This document shows positions 1-9,085 of a DNA stretch of 64,000 bases, in pieces; positions within the stretch are counted from its first letter, which is position 1, and each line of letters starts with the position of its first letter. The position numbers were made by a program, and so were the translations under genes. The notes below the pieces were generated by a model. It had not been told where the DNA came from, made no database searches, and saw only the letters and a list, made by a program, of their open reading frames with translations. The stretch comes from M0108 sp963841065. Lineage in GTDB: Bacteria; Pseudomonadota; Gammaproteobacteria; Chromatiales; Chromatiaceae. The stretch lies in contig CAWJBI010000020.1 of assembly GCA_963841065.1 (NCBI GenBank), positions 62,001 through 126,000 of the forward strand, read 5' to 3'.

Positions 1-596
1 CTGCCCTGGATGACCTGGACGTTACGCGCCTTGGCCAGACCCGCCAGTCCTCCCGTCAGCTTTTGCACCACCTTATCCTTACCCGCCCGCAGCTTATCCA
101 GATCGATGTCCGGCTCGCCGAAACGCACGCCCAGGTGAGCCATCTCCGCCGCCTCGTTGATGATCTGGGCGGCATGGAGCAGGGCCTTGGAGGGGATGCA
201 ACCGACATTGAGGCAGACGCCGCCCAGACTCGGGTAGCGCTCGATCAGGACCACCTGTTTCCCCAAGTCGGCGGCACGGAAGGCCGCCGTGTAGCCACCG
301 GGGCCCGCGCCCAGCACGACCACCTCGGTGGCGATCTCGGTGACGGCGGTCTCGCCCGCCGCCTCGGCGTTCAGGACCAAGAGGAGATCGCCCTCCGCCA
401 CCCCGTCGCCTGCCTTGACCTGGATCCGGGCCAGAGTACCCGGAGCCGGCGCCGTAATCCCGACGGCCCCCTTGTCACCTTGCAGGGTAATGATGGCTTG
501 ATCCCGCAGCACCCGGTCTCCGGGTGCGACCAACACCTCGACGACCGCAACCCGTCCGCCGATCGCGGGAACGCGAACCTCTATGTCGTTGCTCAT
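1..596 (-). CDS. lpdA: Dihydrolipoyl dehydrogenase (E3) with N-terminal lipoyl domain, 3' end outside window
   Basis: FAD enzyme that reoxidises dihydrolipoamide of 2-oxoacid dehydrogenase complexes using NAD+. Only the first 198 residues are in the window. Residues 1-75 form a biotinyl/lipoyl domain with the candidate lipoylated lysine at about 42 (context QGDKGAV). A linker follows, then the FAD-binding GAGPGGY at about 96-102 and the redox disulfide in GGVCLNVGCIPSK (Cys 128 and Cys 133). The lipoyl-E3 arrangement is known for pyruvate dehydrogenase E3 in several proteobacteria, so aceE/aceF may lie beyond position 1. The start ATG at 596 gives the complete lipoyl domain; the ATG at 614 upstream is out of frame. 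Identity is certain; the complex it serves is inferred. Confidence 0.93.
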   Translation of the reverse strand, partial: MSNDIEVRVPAIGGRVAVVEVLVAPGDRVLRDQAIITLQGDKGAVGITAPAPGTLARIQVKAGDGVAEGDLLLVLNAEAAGETAVTEIATEVVVLGAGPGGYTAAFRAADLGKQVVLIERYPSLGGVCLNVGCIPSKALLHAAQIINEAAEMAHLGVRFGEPDIDLDKLRAGKDKVVQKLTGGLAGLAKARNVQVIQG

Positions 597-817
597 CTTG
601 TTTATTATCCTCATAACTTTGGTGGTGGGCGGACCGCATCCAGCCAGGCCCGAGGTCATGATACTAGGTCGGGGCCCCGAGCGGGCAGGCCCCCCGGATA
701 TCGCGCCGCGAGACCAAAAATCTGGCATTTGTCTTGCCAAAGACACGAATTAGCGGTCAGAATAAGTTTCCCAAGGGCAAAACTGGCGACAAGTGCTCGC
801 ACTAACGCTTTGCATTG

Positions 818-826
818 TGCTATAAA
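818..826 (+). promoter_or_regulatory. Candidate extended -10 promoter for the small lipoprotein
   Basis: TG-C-TATAAA reads as an extended -10 element about 58 bases before the start codon at 884. No good -35 is visible, as expected for an extended -10 promoter. The region 597-817 shows no gene. Confidence 0.4.
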
Positions 827-883
827 AGAAATAGCCCTTTGGGCGAAACCCCTATTTTCAAACAACTCTTGGAGAGTTAATCC

Positions 884-1069
884 ATGACTAAGATCATTTC
901 CCTTTCCGCCGCCGCCCTCCTTGGCCTGGGCCTCCTGTCTGGCTGCACCGATCAGCAGGCTCGTGACACCGCCGCCGACGCCCTGAAGAAGGCCGAAGCC
1001 GCTCAGGCTTGCTGCGATGCCACCACTCAGCGCGTTGATCGCATGTATCAGAAGATCATGTCCAAGTAA
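884..1069 (+). CDS. Small Lpp-like outer-membrane lipoprotein (alanine-rich coiled coil)
   Basis: 61-residue exported lipoprotein. The signal peptide ends in the lipobox LLSGC with the acylated cysteine at residue 21. The mature 41 residues are Ala-rich with heptad-like spacing and end in ...YQKIMSK, so the last residue is lysine as in Braun lipoprotein. In E. coli Lpp that lysine is joined to diaminopimelate by ErfK/YbiS-type L,D-transpeptidases, and the convergent next gene encodes exactly that family. It is shorter than E. coli Lpp (58 mature residues) and has an unusual CC pair in the middle. RBS GGAGAG lies about 9 bases before the ATG. Lpp-like structure is seen; attachment to peptidoglycan is inferred. 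Confidence 0.75.
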   Translation: MTKIISLSAAALLGLGLLSGCTDQQARDTAADALKKAEAAQACCDATTQRVDRMYQKIMSK

Positions 1070-2022
1070 AGCCGGTTCCCCGCGCTTTGCCGGCCTCCCA
1101 CACGCTGTGGGAGGCCGGTGTTCTCTGCCACCGCCCGCTTCACCGCATTCCAATCCAAATTTACCTCCGGGGACTGAGCCAGTCGCGCCGGAACCACCTC
1201 GTGCAATGACGCCGCGGTCCCCTCGGGATCACGATGCACCTCCAAATACAAATCCTCCCCGCGCCAGCCAAACTTGTAGGGCTGTTTGACGATGGTAATG
1301 GGTTCGTTGACCGACACCATGGGGAAGAGCTGTGATACCCCCTCCGGATACATGCGGATGCAGCCGCGACTCACCTCCATGCCCAGGCCCCAGGGCTTGT
1401 TGGTGCCATGAATCAGGATGCTCGGCGCGCTGGTGCGCAGGGCGAACTCGCCCAGGGGGTTGTCGGGGCCGGCCGGCACCACCGCCGGCAGGGGTTCGCG
1501 TCCCTCCTTGGCGCGATCGGCGTGGTGGGCGGCCGTGGGCGTCCAGGTCGGGTCCTTCACCTTGGACGTAACCTTGAAACGCCCGAGCGGCGTATTGAGA
1601 CCCTCGCGGCCAACGCTGATAGCGAAAGTCGCCACCTCCTTGCCGTTGCTGGGGTAAAAATAGAGGCGCTTCTCCGCCAGATTGAGCACGATGCCCTGAT
1701 GCGGCGCATCCGGCAGGACGAAGCTCTCCGGCACCAGGACGTCATCTCCCGCCTTGGGCACCCAGATATCCACCTTCTGATTAGCCAGGCGCATATCGTC
1801 ATAGCCCATGTTGTTCTGGCGGCCGATATCGAGAAGGGTGTCTTCCTTGCGGCTCTTTACATAGAATGCCCGACCTACGACCTCCTGGTTAGGGTCGGTC
1901 AGTTTGAAGATGGCGGCCTCGGCGGACAGGGTCCAGCCAGACGCCATCAGGGCCAGGCTCACGCCCGCCGCCAGGGGGGACAACGCCCGCCCCTTACTCA
2001 ATCCCAAAATTTGTCTTTTCAC
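1048..2022 (-). CDS. L,D-transpeptidase, ErfK/YbiS/YcfS/YnhG family
   Basis: Periplasmic cysteine transpeptidase that forms 3-3 peptidoglycan cross-links or attaches Lpp to peptidoglycan. A signal peptide (about residues 1-37, ending SAEAA) is followed by a LysM-like segment with DTLLDIGRQNNMGYDDM. The YkuD domain carries the catalytic motif from His205 (ILIHGTNKPWG) to Cys221 (SRGCIRM). I chose GTG at 2022: it has GAGG 11 bases upstream and keeps the signal peptide N-terminus short and basic. ATG at 2085 would overlap the divergent EF-G gene. Its last 22 bases overlap the 3' end of the convergent Lpp-like gene, and a terminator hairpin sits inside its final codons. The start is uncertain; the family is certain. 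Confidence 0.88.
   Translation of the reverse strand: MKRQILGLSKGRALSPLAAGVSLALMASGWTLSAEAAIFKLTDPNQEVVGRAFYVKSRKEDTLLDIGRQNNMGYDDMRLANQKVDIWVPKAGDDVLVPESFVLPDAPHQGIVLNLAEKRLYFYPSNGKEVATFAISVGREGLNTPLGRFKVTSKVKDPTWTPTAAHHADRAKEGREPLPAVVPAGPDNPLGEFALRTSAPSILIHGTNKPWGLGMEVSRGCIRMYPEGVSQLFPMVSVNEPITIVKQPYKFGWRGEDLYLEVHRDPEGTAASLHEVVPARLAQSPEVNLDWNAVKRAVAENTGLPQRVGGRQSAGNRLYLDMIF
1090..1118. terminator. 13-bp perfect hairpin terminator after the lipoprotein gene
   Basis: CCGGCCTCCCACA, loop CGC, then the exact complement, followed by TGTTCTCT. It lies 21 bases after the lipoprotein stop and inside the last codons of the convergent L,D-transpeptidase reading frame. It probably ends the plus-strand transcript; the T tract is weak. 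Confidence 0.7.
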
Positions 2023-2047
2023 GAATTTCACAGCCTCATGGATTTCG

Positions 2048-4114
2048 ATGTCTAAGCCCTCGCCGCTCTCGCACGTTCGCAACATTGGTATCGCCGCTCA
2101 CGTGGACGCCGGCAAGACGACCTTGACGGAAAGGATACTGTTTTATACCGGCGCTTCCCACAAAATTGGCGAGGTCCATGACGGCGCCGCCCACATGGAC
2201 TACATGGCCGAGGAGCAGCGACACGGCATCACCATCACCTCCGCCGTCACCAAGGCCCCCTGGCGCGGCCACCTGCTCCAGATCGTGGATACCCCCGGCC
2301 ATGTGGACTTTACCGTCGAGGTGGAGCGCTCCATGCGTGTCCTCGACGGCGCCATCCTGGTAATCGACGGCGTGCGCGGGGTCGAGCCCCAGACCGAGAC
2401 GGTCTGGCGCCAGCGCTGCCGTTTCAACCTCCCCGTCCTCTTCTTCGTCAATAAGATGGATCGCCCGGGGGCGGATTACCACCACAGCCTGGACAGCTTG
2501 CGCCAGCGGCTGGGCGCCAAGCCGGTGCCGGTGACCATTCCCCTGCCGGAAGGTAGCTTAGACCGCCCCTCCGTGGTGCATTTGATCGAGCGGCGCCTCA
2601 TTGGTTTCACCGGCGATCAGGGTACCGACCTGATCGACGAACCCTGCCCCGATGACATCTGGGACCAATTCGCGGACGAACGCGAGGCCTTGCTCATGGC
2701 CTGCGCCGAGCAGGACGAGGATCTGGCCGATCGCGTCCTCTCCGGCGAGGACCCGGAGCCGGAGGAGCTGTGGACCGCCCTGCGCCAGGGCACCCTGGCG
2801 GGGACCCACTTCCCCTGCTTTGGCGGCAGCGCCCTGCGCAATCTGGGCGTCCAACCCCTCCTCGATGGCGTCATCAAGTTGCTCCCCGCCCCCCTCGACC
2901 GCCCGCCCTCCCTGGCCCTGAAGCCGGATGGCAGCGAGGAAGAGGTGGCCATGGACGCCAAGGGGTCCCTGGTCGCCCTGGCCTTCAAGGTGCAGATGTG
3001 GGAGGGCCGCCGCCACGTCTTTGCCCGCCTCTACCGCAGCCAGCTCAAGCCCGGCGACAAGGTCCAGTTCCTGACCGCCGACGGGCGCATCCTCACCGAG
3101 CTGGTGTCGCGCATCTTCGATGTGGATGCCGGGCGCAAGACCGCCCTGGACCTGGCCAAGGCCGGCGATATCGTCCTCCTCGCCGGCCTGCGCCACGCCA
3201 CCACCGGCGACACCCTCTGCACCCCCGGCCACCTGCTGCGCCTGGAGCGCATCGAGGCGCGCGAGCCCGTACTGGGCCTGGCGATCGAACCCACCGCCGG
3301 CACGGATGAGGACAAGCTCCTGGAGGCCCTGCAAAAGGTCCTGGAGGAGGACCCGACCCTACGCCTGGAAGAGGACCCGGAGACCGGCCAGCGCCTGCTG
3401 CGCGGCATGGGCGAACTGCACCTGGCCATCGTCATCGAGCGCCTGGACCGCGAATTCCGCGTTGGGGTACGCAGCGGCCGGCCGGCGGTGGCGGTGCGCG
3501 AGACCATCCTCGGCTCGGGCACCGGCGACCAGATCCATGCCACGCCCCCCATCATCGAGCAACGGATTCCGGAACGGCGGGCGCGGGTGGTGGTGGCCGT
3601 CGAGGCCCGGGATCGAGGTACCGGGACCCAGATCTCGGATGACATCCCCGAGGTCCTGCCCGCGGGGGCGACCCTGAACCTGGAGCAGGCGGCGGCGGTC
3701 CGCGCCGGCATGCATGCCGCCCTGGAGTCCGGTCCCCTGCTGGGAACGCCCGTCGAGGACGTGGCGGCGCGCATCCTGCGGGTCGAAGTCTTTGGCGCCG
3801 CCTCCACCCCCGACGCCCTGCGGGCGGCCGCCGCCCGCGCCATCCACAAGGCCCTGGAGGAGGCCAGCCCCGCCGCCCTCAAGCCCCTCATGACCTTGGA
3901 AGTGGTGGCGCCGGAGGAGAATCTCGGCGCCGTGCTCGGCGATCTCCAGTCCCGGCACGCCCTCATCCGTGCCACCCGCGCCGAGGGCGACCGCATCACC
4001 ATCGACTGCGAGGTCGCCCTGGAAAAGGTGCTCGGCTACACCACGGACCTGCGCAGCCAGACCCAGGGACGCGGCCAGTTCAGCATGGAATTCGAGCGCT
4101 TCGATCTGGTGTAG
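2048..4114 (+). CDS. fusA: Elongation factor G-type GTPase, divergent paralogue
   Basis: 688-residue translational GTPase. G1 is AHVDAGKT (about 16-23), switch I contains HGITITSA, G3 is DTPGHVDF and G4 is NKMD, followed by EF-G domains II-V ending in a domain V with LGYTTDLRSQTQGRG. ATG at 2048 gives the usual EF-G N-terminus (LSHVRNIGIAAHVDAG); the frame is open further upstream but overlaps the divergent L,D-transpeptidase. It stands alone, not in a str operon (rpsL-rpsG-fusA-tuf). Domain IV is divergent and the usual EQERGITI is EQRHGITI, so it is probably a second EF-G (EF-G2/FusA2 type) rather than the housekeeping copy. Its precise role (translocation or recycling) cannot be read from sequence. 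Confidence 0.82.
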   Translation: MSKPSPLSHVRNIGIAAHVDAGKTTLTERILFYTGASHKIGEVHDGAAHMDYMAEEQRHGITITSAVTKAPWRGHLLQIVDTPGHVDFTVEVERSMRVLDGAILVIDGVRGVEPQTETVWRQRCRFNLPVLFFVNKMDRPGADYHHSLDSLRQRLGAKPVPVTIPLPEGSLDRPSVVHLIERRLIGFTGDQGTDLIDEPCPDDIWDQFADEREALLMACAEQDEDLADRVLSGEDPEPEELWTALRQGTLAGTHFPCFGGSALRNLGVQPLLDGVIKLLPAPLDRPPSLALKPDGSEEEVAMDAKGSLVALAFKVQMWEGRRHVFARLYRSQLKPGDKVQFLTADGRILTELVSRIFDVDAGRKTALDLAKAGDIVLLAGLRHATTGDTLCTPGHLLRLERIEAREPVLGLAIEPTAGTDEDKLLEALQKVLEEDPTLRLEEDPETGQRLLRGMGELHLAIVIERLDREFRVGVRSGRPAVAVRETILGSGTGDQIHATPPIIEQRIPERRARVVVAVEARDRGTGTQISDDIPEVLPAGATLNLEQAAAVRAGMHAALESGPLLGTPVEDVAARILRVEVFGAASTPDALRAAAARAIHKALEEASPAALKPLMTLEVVAPEENLGAVLGDLQSRHALIRATRAEGDRITIDCEVALEKVLGYTTDLRSQTQGRGQFSMEFERFDLV

Positions 4115-4168
4115 GGGCCAGACGCCTGCCCAGGCATTTACCCCGGCAGGCATAATTCGACGGTCTGG

Positions 4169-4196
4169 GCGCCGCGATCCGGCCGGATCGCGGCGC
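4169..4196. terminator. Palindromic terminator between convergent fusA-like and SPOR genes
   Basis: A 28-base perfect palindrome GCGCCGCGATCCGG/CCGGATCGCGGCGC followed by TATTTAAG. It serves the plus-strand EF-G gene and could also serve the minus-strand SPOR gene, whose stop codon begins at its edge. Confidence 0.7.
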
Positions 4197-4993
4197 TATT
4201 TAAGCTTGATCATCATGGGCGCGAAGCCCTTGCTCGCCAACTGTGACTTGGCCTTGCTAGCGGCCTCCTTGCCCTTCAGGGGGCCGGTGCGGACTCGATA
4301 GTGGGTTTTGCCATCGACGCTGGCCTGCTGGATGCTCACGGCGATACCCTGCTGAGCGAGCTTGGCCTTGAAACGCTCGGCCTCTTCCGGTGACCCCAGG
4401 GAGGCGACCTGGAGGATGTAGGTCTCGCCATCACCCCCCACTGGCGCGGTTTCCGGTGGTTTCGCGGTCTGCTCGGCGGGCTTTGCCGGCGGCTTCTCGG
4501 GTGTCTTGACCGTCTTGGCGGGCTCCTTAACGGGCTCCTTGGCTGGGGTCTTGGCCGTCTCCTTGCCGGCTGCCTTGGCGGGATCCTTCAGGGGCTCCTT
4601 GCCGGCGGGCTGGGCTGGCTCCTTTGCTCCGCCCTTGGCGGGCTCCTTGCTCTCCTTGCTGGCCGCCGCCTTGGCGAGTGCCTTGAGTTCCTCTGGCGAT
4701 GGGGGTGGCGGGGGCAGGGCCGGTGGGCGATCCGAGGTTTCCTCATCGGGGACCACCACCTCCAGTTCCGGCAGGATGGTAGGGTACTGGTAGCGGGGCT
4801 TGGGCTGGGTCTGGGGGGCGCGCGGGGCACCCGCCGCGACCGGGCCGGGGGCATCAGCGCGCTCGTCCATCATCCAGGCGACGGCCACCGCCAGGGCGCC
4901 GAGCAGGCCGCCGGTGAGGAACCAGAAAAAACAGGAGCCGTTGCGGCGATGGCGGGTCCTTGGGGACGGGTTGGGGGTGTTTTCCCGCGTCAT
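4196..4993 (-). CDS. SPOR-domain membrane-anchored protein
   Basis: 265 residues. A basic cytoplasmic tail and one transmembrane helix (about residues 20-42, FFWFLTGGLLGALAVAVAW) are followed by a Pro-rich segment. Next comes a long low-complexity Lys/Ala/Pro/Glu linker with KEPAK-like repeats (about 110-185), then a C-terminal SPOR domain (TYILQVASLGSPEEAERFK... to FAPMMIKLK). SPOR domains bind denuded peptidoglycan glycans at division septa, so a FtsN/DedD-like role is likely. The start ATG overlaps the argS stop region (argS TGA at 4995-4997), so it is co-transcribed after argS. In many gammaproteobacteria a SPOR gene follows argS or priA, which fits. Confidence 0.88.
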   Translation of the reverse strand: MTRENTPNPSPRTRHRRNGSCFFWFLTGGLLGALAVAVAWMMDERADAPGPVAAGAPRAPQTQPKPRYQYPTILPELEVVVPDEETSDRPPALPPPPPSPEELKALAKAAASKESKEPAKGGAKEPAQPAGKEPLKDPAKAAGKETAKTPAKEPVKEPAKTVKTPEKPPAKPAEQTAKPPETAPVGGDGETYILQVASLGSPEEAERFKAKLAQQGIAVSIQQASVDGKTHYRVRTGPLKGKEAASKAKSQLASKGFAPMMIKLK

Positions 4994-4994
4994 C

Positions 4995-6759
4995 TCACAT
5001 GGTCTCCGGCGCCGAGACGCCGATCAGGTTGAGGCCGTTGCGCAGCACTTGGCGCACCGCCAGGATGAGCTTGAGACGGGCGTCGCGCAGGGCGGCATCC
5101 TCGACCAGGAACTGGTGGGCGTTGTAATAGGTGTGAAAATCGTTGGCCAACTCGCGCAGGTACTGGGTGATCTGGTGGGGCTCCTCGTTGAGGGCCGCCT
5201 CCTCCACCACCTCCGGGTACCGGGCCAGGGTCTTGAGCAGATCCTGCTCGTGGGTCTCCGTCAGGCGCTCCAGATTCGTCATCCCCGGGCTGGGCTCCGC
5301 CGCCAGGCCCTTGTCCGCCGCCTGGCGCAGGACGCTGCAGACGCGGGCATGGGCATACTGGACGTAATAGACGGGGTTGTCGCTGGACTGGGACTTGGCC
5401 AGGTCCAGGTCGAAATCCAGGTGTTGCTCGCAGCGGCGCATGACGTAGAAGAAGCGGGCGGCATCGCGCCCCACCTCCTTGCGCAACTCGCGCAGGGTCA
5501 CGAACTCCCCGGAGCGGGTGGACATCTGCATCCGCTCGCCGCCTCGGTAGAGGATGGCGAACTGCACCAGCAGGACGTCGAGCTTGGCCGGGATCGTCGC
5601 CCAGGGCCTGGAGGGCGCCCTTGATGCGCGGCACATAGCCGTGATGATCGGCGCCCCAGATGTCGATGACGCGGTCGAAGCCCCGCTCCAGCTTGTCCAT
5701 GTGGTAGGCGATGTCGGAGGCGAAGTAGGTGGTTTGGCCGTTGTCGCGGACCACCACCCGGTCCTTCTCGTCGCCGAAAGCCGGTGGCGCGAAACCAGAG
5801 GGCCCCGTCCTTTTCGTAGAGATGGCCGGCGGCGCGCAGACGCTCCAGGGCGCGGTTGACGGCGCCCTTCTCGGTCAGGGAGCGCTCCGAGAACCACTCG
5901 TCGTAGGTCCACCCCGAAGAGGGCCAGGTCGTCGCGAATGTCGTCGAGGATGGTGTTGAGGCCCAGCTCGAAGACATAGCGGTAACGGTTGTCGCCCAAC
6001 AAGGCCTTGGCCCGCGCCACCAGGGCATCGATATGGAGTCTCCTTGTCGCCCCCCGCCGGCTCGTCCGCCGGGATGGCGGCAAAGACCTCGTCGGCGCCA
6101 TGACGGTAGGCGTCGCCATGCTCCCGGTGCAGGGTCGCGGCCATGTCCCAGACATAGTCGCCCTTGTAGCCGTTGCTGGGGAAGGGGATGTCCTCCCCGG
6201 CCAGTTCCAGGTAGCGCAGCCAGAGGGAGGTGCCGAGGATGTCCATCTGACGGCCGGCGTCGTTGACGTAATACTCGCGATGGACCGCAAAGCCGACCGC
6301 CGCCAGCAGGTCCGCCACCACGGCGCCATAGGCCGCGCCCCGGCCATGGCCGACGTGCAGGGGACCGGTGGGGTTGGCGGAGACGAACTCGACCTGGACC
6401 CGCTTGCCCGCGCCCATCTTGCTCCGGCCATAGTCGGGCCCGGCGGCGAGGATGGTCGGGATCAGGCCCAGATGGGCGCCGGGGGCCAGGAAGAAGTTGA
6501 TGAAGCCGGGGCCGGCGATCTCGGTTCGCGCTATCAGGTCCGAGGCCGGCAGGGCCGCGACCAGACGCGCCGCCAGGTCACGGGGCTTGCCACCAGCGGC
6601 CTTCGCCATGACCAGGGCCAGATTGGTGGCGAAATCGCCATGAACAGGGTCGCGGGTGCGGTCCACCTGGGGATCCGGGAGGTCCGCGCCAGCGACCTGA
6701 CCGGTCGCGGCCAGATGCCGCCATGCGGTTGAGAGGAGTTCCTTGACCTGGTGCTTCAT
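4995..6759 (-). CDS. argS: Arginyl-tRNA synthetase, interrupted by four apparent single-base indels
   Basis: Class Ia synthetase charging tRNA-Arg. The N-terminal Add-1 domain (DFATNLALVMAK) leads to the HIGH-type motif TGPLHVGHGRG, then NDAGRQMD, IDIWGADHHGY and MSTRSGEF in place of KMSKS. The C-terminal anticodon-binding domain ends NGLNLIGVSAPETM. The reading frame changes four times: near 6035 (one base missing in GAGACTCCATATC), near 5915 (extra base in GGTGGACCTAC), near 5782 (extra G in ACCGGC) and near 5590 (extra C in ATCCCGG). Once corrected the protein is full length (about 587 residues) with all motifs. Since argS is essential, sequencing error is much likelier than a pseudogene. 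Followed directly by the SPOR gene. Confidence 0.92.
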
Positions 6760-6871
6760 TCGGGTTGGCTATGGCGGCTGGATGGGCGTGGATGGATGGG
6801 GAGGGCCAGGTCCCGGGGGGACCGGCGAAAGGCAGGGTATTAAGGATAGCAGGAATCACGCTGATCATGCT

Positions 6872-9085
6872 TCAGAACATCTCTTGAGGATCCACGTCAA
6901 GGGACCAGCGAAAGGCGCCCTGCCCCTTGATACCGTAGAGTTGGGGCACCCAGGCGGCGAGGAAGGCCTGCAACTCAGTCCGCTCCCAGGCCTGAACGAG
7001 GAGTTGGGCCCGATAACGGCCGGCACGTCGCTCCATGGGGGCCGGCACGGGGCCAAAGAGGCTGATGCGCGAGCCGCCCAGGTGGCTCGCGGCCTCCCGG
7101 GCCAGGCGCAGCCAGCCCAGGGAGGCTTCCCGGGCGGCGGCCTCGACCCGCAGCAGGGCCTGATGGGTGAAGGGCGGCAGGCCCGCCTCCCGGCGTTCCC
7201 GCAGCGCGGCGGCGGCAAAGGCGGGGTAGCCTTGCCGGCGCAGGGTCTGGAGCAGGGGGTGATCCGGATGATGGGTCTGGAGCACCACCCGCCCGGGCCG
7301 CTCCGCCCGGCCGGCGCGGCCGGCGACCTGGATCACCAGTTGGGCCATGCGCTCCGCGGCGCGGAAGTCGGAGCCATAGAGGCCGTTGTCCGCATCCAGG
7401 ATGCCGACCAGGGTGACGCGGGGAAAATGGTGGCCCTTGGCCAACATCTGGGTCCCCACCAGCAGGGGATAGTCACCGGCGAGGGCCGCCGCCAACAGCC
7501 GATCCAGCTCGCCCTTGCGCCGGGTGCTGTCGCGGTCCACCCGGGCCACGCGAATGTCCGGAAACAGGGCCTGCAACTCACCCGCGAGGCGCTCGGTACC
7601 CTGACCCAGGGCCCGGATGTCGAGCCCCCCGCACTGGGGGCAGGCGACGGGGATGGGCTGGGTCAGGCCGCAGTGGTGGCACCAGAGCCGGTTGTCCGCC
7701 AGGTGGAGGGTCAGACGGGCGTCGCAGTGGGGGCAGTCGCCCACCCAGCCACACTGATGGCAGGTCAGCACCGGCGAGAAACCGCGCCGGTTGAGGAAGA
7801 GGAGCACCTGATTGCCGGCCTCGAACTGCTCGCGCATCAACCGGATCAACACTGCCGAGAGGCCGCCGCGCAGGGGCTGGGCGCGGATGTCGAGGAGGCC
7901 GATGGCCGGCGGCGCGGCGGCGCCGGCCCGCTCGGGCAACTCCAGACGCTGGTAGCGGCCGGTCGCGGCATTGCGCAGGCTTTCCAGTGAGGGCGTCGCC
8001 GAGCCCAGCACCAGGGGACAGCCGGCGCGCTGGGCGCGCCGCACCGCCAGGTCCCGGGCCGAGTAGCGGAAACCGTCCTGCTGCTTGAAGGAGAGGTCGT
8101 GTTCCTCGTCCACCAGGATGAGCCGCAGGCGCGGCAGGGGCACGAAGACCGCCGAGCGGGTGCCCAGCACCAGATCCGCCGCGCCACGGGCCGCCGCTTG
8201 CCAGGCCCGTTCCCGCTCCGTGGCGTTGAGGGCCGAGTGCAGGATCGCCAGGCGGCCCGGAAAGCGGCGCGCCAGGCGGCGCCGGAGTTGGGGGGTGAGT
8301 CCGATCTCCGGGACCAGCAGCAGGGCCTGGCCGCCCGCCTCCAGCACCCTGAGCAGGAGGCGGATATAGACCTCGGTCTTGCCGCTGCCGGTAACCCCCT
8401 CCAGCAGGAAGGTCTGAAACCGACCCAGGGCGTCGCTCACCGCCGCGATCGCCTCGGTCTGGCGCGGGTTGAGTTCCGGCCCCGACTCCGGCGCCTTGGC
8501 CGGCTCGTCGCCCAGCAGATGGCAAGGCTCGATCCAGCCGCGCTCGGCCAGGGCGCGCAAGGGAGTCTTGACCTCCCCCAGCCGGGACCGCAGCGCGGCC
8601 TCCCCCAGTCCCTCGGGGTAATCGCCGAGCAGGCGCTGGATCTCGGCCTGACGGCGGGCCCGAGTCCCCGGCACCTGCTCGCGGCCCGTGGCCGTCAAGC
8701 GCCAGCCCGGCTGGCCTGGCTGAACCGGCTCCAGGGGTGGCTCGGCCCGGCGCAACCGCGCCGGCAGGGCGGAGAAGAGGGCCTCGCCCGGCGGCTGGCG
8801 GTAATAGTCGGCGGCCCAGAGAATGAGCTCCAGGTCATCGGCGCCCAGCAGGGGCTGGGGGTCGAGCAGGGCCAGGATGGGCTTGAGCCGATCCGGCTCC
8901 TGGTCGCTCTCCTGGGCCAAAGCGACGATCATGCCCACCCGGACCCGGGAGCCGAAGGACACCTGGACGCGCATCCCCGGCTGGGGTAGGGGGCTCCCCT
9001 CCGCCGCCAGCGGCAGATAATCGAAGAGCCCCGGCAAGGGGACCGGGACGGCGATACGCAGGATAATGGCTGGGTCCTCGGGCAT
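6872..9085 (-). CDS. priA: Primosomal protein N' (replication restart helicase PriA)
   Basis: 737-residue 3'-5' helicase that reloads the replisome at stalled forks. It has an N-terminal 3'-DNA-binding domain, Walker A GVTGSGKTEVY, Walker B DEEHD and motif III GSATPS. A zinc-binding insertion holds eight cysteines as CHQCGWVGDCPHC and CHHCG...CPQCGG, and motif VI is QVAGRAGRAERPG. Length matches the family. The start ATG at 9085 gives the normal N-terminus. It lies 112 bases upstream of argS on the same strand, so priA-argS-SPOR may be one transcription unit. Confidence 0.96.
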   Translation of the reverse strand: MPEDPAIILRIAVPVPLPGLFDYLPLAAEGSPLPQPGMRVQVSFGSRVRVGMIVALAQESDQEPDRLKPILALLDPQPLLGADDLELILWAADYYRQPPGEALFSALPARLRRAEPPLEPVQPGQPGWRLTATGREQVPGTRARRQAEIQRLLGDYPEGLGEAALRSRLGEVKTPLRALAERGWIEPCHLLGDEPAKAPESGPELNPRQTEAIAAVSDALGRFQTFLLEGVTGSGKTEVYIRLLLRVLEAGGQALLLVPEIGLTPQLRRRLARRFPGRLAILHSALNATERERAWQAAARGAADLVLGTRSAVFVPLPRLRLILVDEEHDLSFKQQDGFRYSARDLAVRRAQRAGCPLVLGSATPSLESLRNAATGRYQRLELPERAGAAAPPAIGLLDIRAQPLRGGLSAVLIRLMREQFEAGNQVLLFLNRRGFSPVLTCHQCGWVGDCPHCDARLTLHLADNRLWCHHCGLTQPIPVACPQCGGLDIRALGQGTERLAGELQALFPDIRVARVDRDSTRRKGELDRLLAAALAGDYPLLVGTQMLAKGHHFPRVTLVGILDADNGLYGSDFRAAERMAQLVIQVAGRAGRAERPGRVVLQTHHPDHPLLQTLRRQGYPAFAAAALRERREAGLPPFTHQALLRVEAAAREASLGWLRLAREAASHLGGSRISLFGPVPAPMERRAGRYRAQLLVQAWERTELQAFLAAWVPQLYGIKGQGAFRWSLDVDPQEMF

